This document shows positions 1 to 5,628 of a stretch of 7,698 nt of DNA, one piece after another; the first letter of the stretch is position 1; each line of letters opens with the position of its first letter. The stretch lies in assembly GCA_034420495.1 (NCBI GenBank), contig DAOULG010000290.1, positions 1-7,698 of the forward strand, read 5' to 3'. A program made the position numbers and the translations under genes. The notes below the pieces were generated by a model, which was given only the letters and a program-made list of their open reading frames with translations, was not told the origin of the DNA and did no database searches. The stretch comes from VYDC01 sp034420495. GTDB taxonomy: Bacteria; Chloroflexota; Dehalococcoidia; UBA2979.

Positions 1-268
1 CCAGGGTCGGGATCCCCTCGGCGAGCCGGGGAACGAGCCGCCCCTCCGGGTCGTAGCTCGCCAGCGGCTCGAGCGTCACGGCGGCGGCGTCCCGGTCCTT
101 GAACCCGGAGGAGAGGTAGGGGCTGGGGAGCGACGGGGCCTGCCAGTAGCGGAGCATCAGGACGCGCTCCTCATCCTCGCCGAGCCCGAGGGCGCCGCAG
201 CCGGCCGCGATCAGGAGGCCGGCCGCCGCGAGGGCGCCGGCGAGCGCGAGGGGGAGGCGCCGTGGCAC
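1..268 (-). CDS. ABC-importer solute-binding lipoprotein, family 5 (peptide type), N-terminal part
   Basis: Partial gene running off the left edge; 89 codons are visible. The product begins VPRRLPLALAGALAAAG and continues to LLIAAGC, a lipoprotein signal peptide with two arginines, a hydrophobic stretch over residues 5-22 and the lipobox cysteine at residue 24. It would therefore be exported and lipid-anchored. The mature part has LRYWQAPSLPSPYLSSG and later LEPLASYDPEGRLVPRLAEG, the pattern that opens dipeptide/oligopeptide-binding proteins of the SBP_bac_5 family (cargo capture for an ABC importer). GTG at 268 was chosen because AGGAG lies 8 nt upstream and this frame gives the signal peptide; the nearby ATG at 276 is in another frame. 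The ligand cannot be told, and permease or ATPase genes would lie to the left, outside the window. Family call fairly sure, substrate unknown. Confidence 0.82.
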   Translation of the reverse strand, partial: MPRRLPLALAGALAAAGLLIAAGCGALGLGEDEERVLMLRYWQAPSLPSPYLSSGFKDRDAAAVTLEPLASYDPEGRLVPRLAEGIPTL

Positions 269-276
269 GGGAGCAT

Positions 277-281
277 CTCCT
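277..281 (-). promoter_or_regulatory. Ribosome binding site AGGAG deciding the GTG start at 268
   Basis: On the minus strand AGGAG is followed by 8 nt and then GTG. The spacing is ideal and selects the GTG at 268 over the out-of-frame ATG at 276, which overlaps the box. Confidence 0.7.
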
Positions 282-322
282 GCGAGCGCGCGGGCCCCGG
301 GCGGCGGCCTCGCGCGCCGCTG

Positions 323-351
323 ACCCTAGCATCGCCCCCGTGCGGGGTCGA
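323..351 (-). promoter_or_regulatory. Probable sigma70-type promoter of the binding-protein gene
   Basis: On the minus strand TCGACC (346-351, four of six matches to TTGACA) is followed by 17 nt and TAGGGT (323-328), with TGC just before it giving an extended -10. The start of transcription would fall near 316, leaving a leader of about 48 nt before the GTG at 268. A dyad, GCATCG at 329-334 and CGATGC at 352-357 with an inner CCCC/GGGG, spans the spacer and could be an operator. Read by eye only. Confidence 0.5.
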
Positions 352-360
352 CGATGCCCG

Positions 361-386
361 CGGCTGCCCGGGGCCCCGGGCAGCCG
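361..386. repeat. 26-nt perfect palindrome
   Basis: CGGCTGCCCGGGG is followed immediately by its exact reverse complement, with no mismatch and no spacer. It lies just upstream of the binding-protein promoter and next to the downstream end of the IS110 remnant. It could fold as a strong hairpin in transcripts from either strand (a terminator without a U tract, insulating the promoter from transposase read-through), or be a dyad protein site or a palindromic insertion target. Nothing in the sequence decides between these. Confidence 0.6.
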
Positions 387-427
387 GGCGGCGCGTGGCG
401 GCCTCTCTGTGTCAGCGTACCTGGTGC

Positions 428-706
428 CTATCGCGCCTCCCGTCTGCAGCTGTGGCTCTCGTCGGTACGGGCGTGAGTGGTGCCGTCGCGCGGCCCCACC
501 TCCATCACCACCCGCGCGCCCGGCACCCTCGCGAGCGTCCGGGTGAGCGCCGCGGTCGTCGTGCGGACTCGCCCCTCCCGGAGAATCTCCCCGTCGTCCC
601 CGAGGAAGCAGAGGTGGCGGTAGCGGTCGCTCACGTCGATACCAACGGTCGCGAGCTCCGTGCCCCGCTCCTTCCTGCTCTCGGCGAGTGCTGTACCCTC
701 TCTCAC
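428..706 (-). pseudogene. Truncated IS110-family DEDD transposase, N-terminal stub
   Basis: The frame opens with GTG at 706 and stops at 428 (92 codons). Residues 20-71 match the start of the RuvC-like DEDD domain of IS110 recombinases: VGIDVSDRYRHLCFLGDDGE holds the first catalytic Asp (residue 24), and ARVVMEVG holds the catalytic Glu (residue 69). After residue 71 the family's usual continuation (typically THSPW...) is replaced by PRDGTTHARTDES and a stop at residue 93. The remaining two catalytic Asp residues and the whole C-terminal serine-containing Tnp domain are missing, so it cannot be active. I found no continuation in other minus-strand frames down to 387. The long plus-strand frame across this region is a shadow. 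Confidence 0.8.
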
Positions 707-805
707 GGTCGGTCTCCCTACGTCGCTCAGGCTCTTGCGAGCCGTCCTTGGCCCTCTGAGGCCGTTGTTCCGGGGGGAGTATCCCCTCTGACGAGGGGAC
801 CGACC
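707..805 (-). ncRNA. Candidate IS110 bridge-RNA locus (multi-hairpin region)
   Basis: On the minus strand an 8-bp outer stem, GGTCGGTC (798-805) with GACCGACC (707-714), encloses three local hairpins. The first is CCCCTC-GTCA-GAGGGG (783-798, sharing one base with the outer stem). The second is a GGCC...GGCC stem (750-763). The third is GGCTC-GCAA-GAGCC (730-743), capped by a GNRA tetraloop. The region ends exactly one base before the transposase GTG. IS110-group elements encode their bridge RNA, which specifies target and donor DNA, in the non-coding left end upstream of the recombinase gene; position, size (about 100 nt) and folding fit. The loops that would pair with target and donor cannot be assigned by eye. 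Structure is seen; identity is inferred from context. Confidence 0.5.
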
Positions 806-816
806 TTCATTCCATC

Positions 817-822
817 TATGCT
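817..822 (+). promoter_or_regulatory. Possible -10 box facing the formamidase gene
   Basis: TATGCT at 817-822 would place a transcription start near 829, about 55 nt before the GTG at 883. No convincing -35 is seen 16-18 nt upstream. It sits at the outer edge of the IS110 remnant, so the element might supply outward transcription. Weak, by eye only. Confidence 0.22.
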
Positions 823-882
823 GTCCGCCGGCGGAGCCCGGCGCCGCTCTCAGCCGACTCGTTGCGCGAAGCGGGGGCCACG

Positions 883-1839
883 GTGGCGACGCACGCTCTG
901 ACGCCGGGGGACGGCACCCTGCACGGCCGCTTCTCGCGCGAGCTCCCCCCGGCGCTCACCATCGACTCAGGCGACACCGTCGTCCTCTCGACCCTCGACG
1001 CGCTGTGGAGCCTCGAGCCGCCCCGCGGCGACGGATCGCCGCACCGCGCCTACGAGCCCCGGCGCGAGGGCATCGACGACGGCCACGCGCTGACCGGCCC
1101 CATCGCGGTGCGCGGAGCGGAGCCGGGGATGACCCTCGAGGTGGAGCTGGTCTCGCTGCGCACCGGACCCTGGGGCTGGACGTACGCCGCTCGCCGCGCC
1201 ACGCCGCTCGCCGAGCGCCTCGGCGTCTCGGGCCGTCCGGCGCTGCTGCGCTGGGAGCTCGACCGCGAGGCCGGGCTCGCACGCGATCAGTTCGGGCACA
1301 CCGTCGCGCTGCGCCCCTTCCTGGGGGTGATCGGGCTCGCCCCGGCCGAGCCCGGGCTCCATCCGACGTGGCCGCCCCGGCGCGAGGGGGGGAATATCGA
1401 CTGCCGCGAGCTCGTCGCCTCGAGCCGGCTCCTGCTCCCGGTCGCGGCGCCGGGCGCGCTCCTCTCCGTCGGCGACGGCCACGCCGCGCAGGGGGACGGC
1501 GAGGTCTCCGGGACGGCCGTGGAGTGCGCCATGGAGCGTGTCGAGCTCGTGGTGCGCCTGCACGAGGACCTCGGGCTCGAGACGATGCGCGCCGAGACGC
1601 CGGCCGGCACCCTCACGCTCGGCGTGCACGAGGATCTCGACGAGGCGGCGCACATCGCGCTCGATGCGATGGTCGGTCTCATCTCGGAGCGCACGGGCCT
1701 CTCGCGCTCCGAGGCGCTCGCGCTCGCCTCGGTCGTGGTCGACCTGCGCGTGACCCAGATCGTGAACGCCGGCGTGCGCGGCGTGCACGCCCTCCTGCCC
1801 CCGGGCGCGCTCGCGCGTGCCGAGGCCCCCCCGGCGTGA
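883..1839 (+). CDS. Acetamidase/formamidase family protein (FmdA_AmdA)
   Basis: 318 residues, full length for the family, which hydrolyses formamide, acetamide and similar short amides to ammonia and the acid in the cytoplasm. Conserved blocks are visible in order: LPPALTIDSGDTV (21-33), TGPIAVRGAEPGMTLEVEL (71-89), ALRPFLGVIGLAP (142-154), PPRREGGNIDCREL (164-177), LLPVAAPGALLSVGDGH (184-200), then AAQGDGEVSGTAVE (201-214). The Asn/Asp and His/Asp/Glu positions of the last blocks form the metal and active site in this family. VVVDLRVTQIVNAGVRGVHA closes the fold near residues 284-303. GTG at 883 was chosen over the in-frame TTG at 862 because relatives begin with M-x-T-H just before this point and a GGGGG run sits about 5 nt upstream. 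It overlaps the MFS gene by four bases (GTGA), so the two are probably translated together. Exact substrate unknown. Confidence 0.88.
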   Translation: MATHALTPGDGTLHGRFSRELPPALTIDSGDTVVLSTLDALWSLEPPRGDGSPHRAYEPRREGIDDGHALTGPIAVRGAEPGMTLEVELVSLRTGPWGWTYAARRATPLAERLGVSGRPALLRWELDREAGLARDQFGHTVALRPFLGVIGLAPAEPGLHPTWPPRREGGNIDCRELVASSRLLLPVAAPGALLSVGDGHAAQGDGEVSGTAVECAMERVELVVRLHEDLGLETMRAETPAGTLTLGVHEDLDEAAHIALDAMVGLISERTGLSRSEALALASVVVDLRVTQIVNAGVRGVHALLPPGALARAEAPPA

Positions 1840-2948
1840 GGCCGCCCGGGGAGCGTGAGCAGCTCTGGAGCCGCGACTACGTCCTCACGCTCCTGACGAC
1901 CTTCTCCTTCTTCGCGAGCCTCTTCTATCTCACCACCACCCTCCCCGACTACATCGACGAGGTCGGGGGCGCGGAGTGGGAGGTGGGGCTGGTGGTGGGG
2001 GCCTTCGCGGTCGTCCCCATCGTGCTCCGGCCTTACGTCGGCCGCTGGAGCGACCGCGGAGGCCGCAAGTGGCTGATCCGCGTCGGCCTCGTCGTCATGG
2101 CGCTCTCCATCGCGCCGATGGCGGCCACGGGAGAGATGCTCGCCCTCTTCGCGCTGCGACTGGTGCAGGGCGTCGGCTTCTTCGGGATGGCCGCCGGGAG
2201 CGCCCAGATGGTCGGGCCCATCGCCGGCGCCTGGTTCGCGGCGCAGTGGGGATTCGGGACGGTCTTTCTCGTCGCGAGCCTCACCGCGGCGGCGGCCCTC
2301 TTCCTCGTGCAGCCCGTCTCCGAGCCCCCGGTCGGCTCCGCCGTGCGCGCGGGCCGCAGCGGCCCGCTGCTCCCGCCGCGCGCGCTCTTCCCGGCCTCGA
2401 TCTTCCTTGCGACGACGCTCGCCTTCACCGCGGCCTTCATCTTCCTGCCGCTGCTGGGGAAGGAGCGCGGACTCGGCGAGGTGGCGTTCTTCTTCACGAT
2501 GCACGGCGGCGCCTCGCTCGTGGCGCGTCCGCTCGGGGGGCGCATCTCCGACCGCGTCGGGCGCGTGCCGGTCGTCACCTTCGGGCTGAGCGCGATGACC
2601 GTCGCGATGATCCTGCTCGGCTCGGCCGAGAGCTTCGGCGTCGTGCTCGCCTCCGGCCTCTGCTCCGGCCTCGGCCTCGGCTCGACGCAGACGGGGTGCT
2701 TCGCGCTCGCGCTCGACCGCGTCCCCTACGAGCAGCAGGGGGGCGCGACGGCGGTGCTCCAGCTCGCCTGGGACGTCGCCGGCATCGTCGCCGGCGTCGT
2801 CTTCGGCATCGTGGCGAGCAGCTTCGGCGTGGCGGCGATCTTCTGGAGCTCGGCGGCGCTGGTGGCCGGCGCCATCGCCGTGCTCCATCTCGGCCGCGCG
2901 GCCGGGCTGACCCGGGCCCAGCCGCTCGGCGCCCCGCCCCGCGCGTAG
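1836..2948 (+). CDS. MFS transporter, probably with an internal deletion at TM4/TM5
   Basis: 370 residues from GTG at 1836, which overlaps the formamidase stop as GTGA (translational coupling); the frame is open far upstream but only in the shadow of that gene. Hydrophobic segments: TM1 about 14-36, TM2 48-67, TM3 81-98, a merged TM4/5 about 100-137, TM6 140-158, TM7 183-207, TM8 214-232, TM9 244-262, TM10 266-287, TM11 306-329, TM12 331-352. Major-facilitator loop motifs occur in both halves: GRWSDRGGRK (69-78) and GGRISDRVGR (234-243). QGVGFFGMAAGSAQMVGP (111-128) joins the start of TM4 directly to the TM5 motif; about 25 residues usual here are absent, so 11 rather than 12 helices are predicted. 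Cargo unknown; coupling suggests amide, ammonium-linked or product transport. Transport ability is doubtful if the gap is real. Confidence 0.85.
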   Translation: MRPPGEREQLWSRDYVLTLLTTFSFFASLFYLTTTLPDYIDEVGGAEWEVGLVVGAFAVVPIVLRPYVGRWSDRGGRKWLIRVGLVVMALSIAPMAATGEMLALFALRLVQGVGFFGMAAGSAQMVGPIAGAWFAAQWGFGTVFLVASLTAAAALFLVQPVSEPPVGSAVRAGRSGPLLPPRALFPASIFLATTLAFTAAFIFLPLLGKERGLGEVAFFFTMHGGASLVARPLGGRISDRVGRVPVVTFGLSAMTVAMILLGSAESFGVVLASGLCSGLGLGSTQTGCFALALDRVPYEQQGGATAVLQLAWDVAGIVAGVVFGIVASSFGVAAIFWSSAALVAGAIAVLHLGRAAGLTRAQPLGAPPRA

Positions 2949-2985
2949 CCCGCCCCGCCCGCCCGCTGCGGGTAGGCTGTGCCCG

Positions 2986-3003
2986 GCGGCGCCCGGGCGC
3001 CGC
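2986..3003. repeat. 18-nt perfect palindrome in the intergenic gap
   Basis: GCGGCGCCC followed by GGGCGCCGC, in the 73-bp gap between the transporter stop (2948) and the next start (3022). It could be a GC-rich terminator hairpin (no U tract) or an operator. A TAGGCT at 2973-2978 resembles a -10 box, which would place the palindrome at the start of the next gene's transcript, but no -35 was found. Low-complexity GC sequence makes such palindromes likely by chance. Confidence 0.35.
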
Positions 3004-3021
3004 GGGGCGGGCGGGAGCACG

Positions 3022-3648
3022 ATGTCCACGGGCGCTGCGGCCGAGCGCGAGGCGCTCCGCCACTACATCGACGACACGCTGCGGGCGCCGCAGGTCGCCG
3101 CGGATGCGATCCTGGGCGCCATCTTCCTCGCCGACGCCGGCAACCGCGCCCTGATGGCCGGCGCCATCGCCTCCCGCCTCGCCGAGGCGGCCCGACGCTT
3201 CACAGCGGTCTACCGGGCGCTCTCGGACCGCACGGTGCCGGTCGCCCAGAGGCTCGAGGCGCCGCTCCCCGGCGCCCGCGAGTGGGAGGCCCTCGCCGCG
3301 CACCTGGAGCAGATGCCGGCCTCCGCCATCCTCGCCGAGCTCGGCCTCGACGAGAGCGCGGCGGAGAGCGCCGAGGCGCTCTCCGCGCACGCCGAGGAGC
3401 TCGGCCGCTACACCGTGCTCATCCGCGTCCACGAGGCGGAGCCGCCGCGGCTTGCGCGCGAGCGCGGGGAGCCCGGCTCGCCCCTCCGGCTGCGCTTCGC
3501 CGGCCGCAGCCGGGACGGCGAGCCCGTCGAGGAGCGGCTGCCCCTGACGGAGGAGGCGGTGGTGGCGCTCGCCGACGCGGTCGGCGAGCTCGTCACGCTC
3601 TCGCGCGACTTCCTGGGCGCCTACGCGGAGGGGCGGCCGGGGGGCTGA
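3022..3648 (+). CDS. Protein of unknown function, 208 residues
   Basis: I do not recognise a family. The frame opens with ATG at 3022 after GGGAG four bases upstream, and codon use (third-position G/C) matches the neighbours. No signal peptide, no membrane segment, no cysteine. Residues 7-70 read as long amphipathic helices rich in Ala (LRHYIDDTLRAPQVAADAI, then IASRLAEAARRFTAVYRAL). Residues 95-130 are another acidic helical stretch (LAELGLDESAAESAEALSAH). The region 135-175 has beta-like segments (RYTVLIRVHEAEPP, LRLRFAGRSRDG), and a last helix (EEAVVALADAVGELVTLSRD) ends the protein. It is probably a soluble cytoplasmic alpha/beta protein. It is co-directional with the transporter 73 bp upstream and converges on the amidase downstream, so a shared transcript with the formamidase unit is possible but not shown. 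Confidence 0.72.
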   Translation: MSTGAAAEREALRHYIDDTLRAPQVAADAILGAIFLADAGNRALMAGAIASRLAEAARRFTAVYRALSDRTVPVAQRLEAPLPGAREWEALAAHLEQMPASAILAELGLDESAAESAEALSAHAEELGRYTVLIRVHEAEPPRLARERGEPGSPLRLRFAGRSRDGEPVEERLPLTEEAVVALADAVGELVTLSRDFLGAYAEGRPGG

Positions 3649-3672
3649 GGGCGCCCCCGGGCCGTGCGGGGA

Positions 3673-3694
3673 GGCCGCGTCGCCGCCCGCGGCC
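3673..3694. terminator. Possible bidirectional terminator hairpin between convergent genes
   Basis: GGCCGCG (3673-3679) pairs with CGCGGCC (3688-3694) around an 8-nt loop, in the 45-bp gap between two converging genes; its last base touches the amidase stop codon. There is no T tract on either side, so it would be a weak or non-canonical terminator. Confidence 0.3.
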
Positions 3695-5025
3695 TACGCG
3701 GCGAGGTCGACGGCGCCGGGCGATCCGAGGGCCCGCCACGCATGCTGCGCGATGGCGAGCAGCCGGGCGTCGTCCCCCCGGGCGCCGACCAGCTGCACGC
3801 CGACCGGGAGCCCCCCCGGCCCGCGCCTCACCGGGACCGCGACGCACGGGAGGTGGAGCACCGTCCAGATCCGGTTCAGGATCGGGTTGCCGGTGCTCTC
3901 CAGGCCGGCCGGCGCCTCGCCGGGGGCGCTCGGCGCGATGATGGCGTCGTAGCGCTCGAAGATCTCCGGCATCCGCCGCCGGGAGCGCATCACCAGCTCG
4001 ACGGCCTCCGCGAGCTCGGCCGCCCCGACGCCCTCCCCGAGCCGGAGCCGCTCCGAGATGTGCGCCGAGAGATCGCTGCGGCGCTCGCGCCACTCCGCCT
4101 GCAGCCAGAAGGTCATCTCGCGGCACATGATCCGGTTCTGGGCCTCGCCGAGGTCGTCGAACTCGGGCGGGAGCTCCATCGCCTCGACCTCCGCGCCCAG
4201 CCCCGCGAGCGCCTCCCGGGCATCGTCGAGCGCCTCCGCGACGCCGGGCCCGGCGACCGACCAGTCCGGCGTCCGGCAGAGGGCGATGCGGAGGCCCCCC
4301 ACCGACCGGCGCTCGACCAGCGCCTCGAGCGCGGGGAGCCTCTCGCCGCGGTAGACGCCCAGCACCAGCGCGAGGTCCTCGATGCTGCGGCCGTACCACC
4401 CGATGGTGTCGAGCGAGTCGGCGACGAAGCTCACGCCGTCGCGCGGCACCGACCCGAAGGTCGGCTTGAGGCCGGGGATGCCGTTGTAGGCGGCGGGCCG
4501 GATCACCGATCCCGCCGTCTGCGTTCCGAGCGCGAGCGGCACCTGGTAGTCGGCGACGGCGGCGCCCGAGCCGGAGGAGGAGCCGCCCGGCGTGTGCCCC
4601 GGGTCGTGGGGGTTGCGGGTCGGCCCCGAGCCCCCGCAGGCGAACTCCGTGGTCACGGTCTTCCCCAGGATCACGGCGCCGGCCGCGCGCAGCATCGCCG
4701 TCGCCGTCGCGTCCCGCCCGGGGCGGCGGCCGCGGTGGATCGGGGAGCCGCGCTCCGCGGGGAGCTCCTCCGTGTCGATGATGTCCTTGATGCCGACGGG
4801 GACCCCGTGGAGCGGGCCGCGCGCGCCCTCGTGGGCGTCTCGCGCGCGCGCCATCGCGAGGGCGACCTCCTCGTCGAGGTGGGCCCACGCGCGGATCTCG
4901 GCGTCGCGCGCACCGATGCGCTCCAGGCAGGCCCGCAGCAGCGTCTCGGCCGAGAGCTCGCCGTCCGCCACGGCCCGCGCCGCCTCGGACGCCGTCAGCC
5001 GCGCCGCTGCCGCCACCTGCGTCAT
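3694..5025 (-). CDS. Amidase-signature family hydrolase
   Basis: 443 residues, near the usual length for the family, which cleaves amide bonds with a Ser/cis-Ser/Lys triad. All three residues are present with canonical spacing: Lys80 in GVPVGIKDIID, the cis-Ser149 in TPGGSSSGSGAAVA, and nucleophile Ser173 in LGTQTAGSVIRPAAYNG (69 and 24 residues apart, as in characterised members). Ser173 is preceded by TAG rather than the commoner TGG. FGSVPRDGV then IGWYGRSIEDLALVLG (about 190-223) and the C-terminal LHLPCVAVPV then GLPVGVQLVGARGDDARLL are typical. ATG at 5025 has GGGGGAG about 5 nt upstream. It lies 72 bp after RNase HI on the same strand. The linkage to GatB/GatC is absent and the sequence is shorter than GatA, so a catabolic or detoxifying amidase is more likely than tRNA amidotransferase. 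Substrate unknown. Confidence 0.9.
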   Translation of the reverse strand: MTQVAAAARLTASEAARAVADGELSAETLLRACLERIGARDAEIRAWAHLDEEVALAMARARDAHEGARGPLHGVPVGIKDIIDTEELPAERGSPIHRGRRPGRDATATAMLRAAGAVILGKTVTTEFACGGSGPTRNPHDPGHTPGGSSSGSGAAVADYQVPLALGTQTAGSVIRPAAYNGIPGLKPTFGSVPRDGVSFVADSLDTIGWYGRSIEDLALVLGVYRGERLPALEALVERRSVGGLRIALCRTPDWSVAGPGVAEALDDAREALAGLGAEVEAMELPPEFDDLGEAQNRIMCREMTFWLQAEWRERRSDLSAHISERLRLGEGVGAAELAEAVELVMRSRRRMPEIFERYDAIIAPSAPGEAPAGLESTGNPILNRIWTVLHLPCVAVPVRRGPGGLPVGVQLVGARGDDARLLAIAQHAWRALGSPGAVDLAA

Positions 5026-5040
5026 CGCGCTCCCCCGCCC

Positions 5041-5060
5041 CGCCCCCGCCGTGGGGGGCG
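5041..5060 (-). promoter_or_regulatory. Leader hairpin upstream of the amidase-signature gene
   Basis: CGCCCCC (5041-5047) pairs with GGGGGCG (5054-5060) across a 6-nt loop, in the 72-bp gap between RNase HI and the amidase. It stands about 5 nt before the GGGGGAG ribosome site, so it could limit translation or act as a weak terminator for the upstream pair. A TGGTAAGCT just upstream (TAAGCT at 5062-5067) resembles an extended -10, which may give the amidase its own promoter. Both readings are weak. Confidence 0.3.
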
Positions 5061-5097
5061 CAGCTTACCAGCGGCGTCCCGCGCCCGGAGGGGGCCG

Positions 5098-5628
5098 CTA
5101 CAGCTCGTGGCGGAGGTAGGCCGTCGCCAGCGCGTCGGCGTACTCGTTCCAGAGGGAGCCGTCGTGCGCGCGGATCCAGCGGATGCGCGCCAGGGGGCGC
5201 TCCGTCGCCAGGGCGTAGGCGCGCCGGACCAGCTCGAGGTTCTTGACCGGCCCGTCCTTGCGCCGCCAGCCGCGGCGCTCCCACCCGCGGGCCCACCGGG
5301 TCACCGTGTCGACGACGAGGCGGCTGTCCGAGTAGATGTCGGCCTCCTCGCCCGGGTCGAGCAGCGAGAGTCCCTCGATGAGCGCGGTGAGCTCCATCCG
5401 GTTGTTGGTGGTGTGGGGCTCCTGGCCGTGGCGCTCCGCCAGGATCTGCCCGCCCCGGACGCGCACGACGCCCCAGCCGCCCGGTCCCGGGTTCCCCGAG
5501 CACGATCCGTCGGTGAAGATCCCGCCCTGCGGTCCGGCCGTGTAGCGCGCGAGCACCTGCTCCCGGGTGAGCAGGGCGCCGGCCGCCCCGCGGCGGGCCG
5601 GGCCGCCGGCGCGTGCGCGCCCGCTCAC
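5098..5628 (-). CDS. rnhA: Ribonuclease HI
   Basis: 176 residues. RNase HI cuts the RNA strand of RNA-DNA hybrids (R-loops, Okazaki primers) in the cytoplasm using two metal ions. The DEDD carboxylates are all present: Asp40 in GIFTDGSCSGNPGPGGWG, Glu79 in TTNNRMELTALIEGL, Asp101 in DIYSDSRLVVD and Asp165 in NEYADALA, with the assisting His155 in IRWIRAHDG. The segment 113-130 (ARGWERRGWRRKDGPVKN) corresponds to the basic handle region that grips the hybrid. GTG at 5628 was chosen because it overlaps the upstream stop as GTGA, implying coupled translation; it gives about 30 extra residues before the domain. A GTG at 5556 after GGGAG is an alternative start giving 152 residues, closer to the family length. 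Family very sure, start less so. Confidence 0.9.
   Translation of the reverse strand: MSGRARAGGPARRGAAGALLTREQVLARYTAGPQGGIFTDGSCSGNPGPGGWGVVRVRGGQILAERHGQEPHTTNNRMELTALIEGLSLLDPGEEADIYSDSRLVVDTVTRWARGWERRGWRRKDGPVKNLELVRRAYALATERPLARIRWIRAHDGSLWNEYADALATAYLRHEL

Larger units (their letters stand above)
400..825 (-). mobile_element. IS110-family element remnant (ends approximate)
   Basis: This fills the gene-free stretch between the lipoprotein and the formamidase. Read on the minus strand it has the order expected of an IS110-group element: a non-coding left end holding a multi-hairpin RNA region (about 707-805), directly followed by the transposase start (706). The coding part stops after about 70 codons instead of the usual 300-400. 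A short non-coding tail of about 30 bp follows before the sequence joins the region with the palindrome. Family elements have no or weak terminal inverted repeats, so the exact ends cannot be set by eye; a CTGACA near 410-415 and the CATAGAT near 815-821 may belong to the right and left ends. It looks like an internal-deletion derivative or a truncated copy. Confidence 0.6.

Noticed and set aside
862..864. TTG at 862 as the formamidase start
   Set aside because: It adds seven residues not found in relatives; GTG at 883 gives the usual N-terminus with a G-rich box just upstream.
395..901. Plus-strand frame of 168 codons across the IS110 remnant
   Set aside because: It is antisense to the recognisable transposase stub and the structured region; its product resembles nothing and has no ribosome site.
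1287..3029. Open minus-strand frame of 580 codons opposite the formamidase and transporter
   Set aside because: It crosses the boundary of two well-supported plus-strand genes, and the translation is charged low-complexity sequence without family features.
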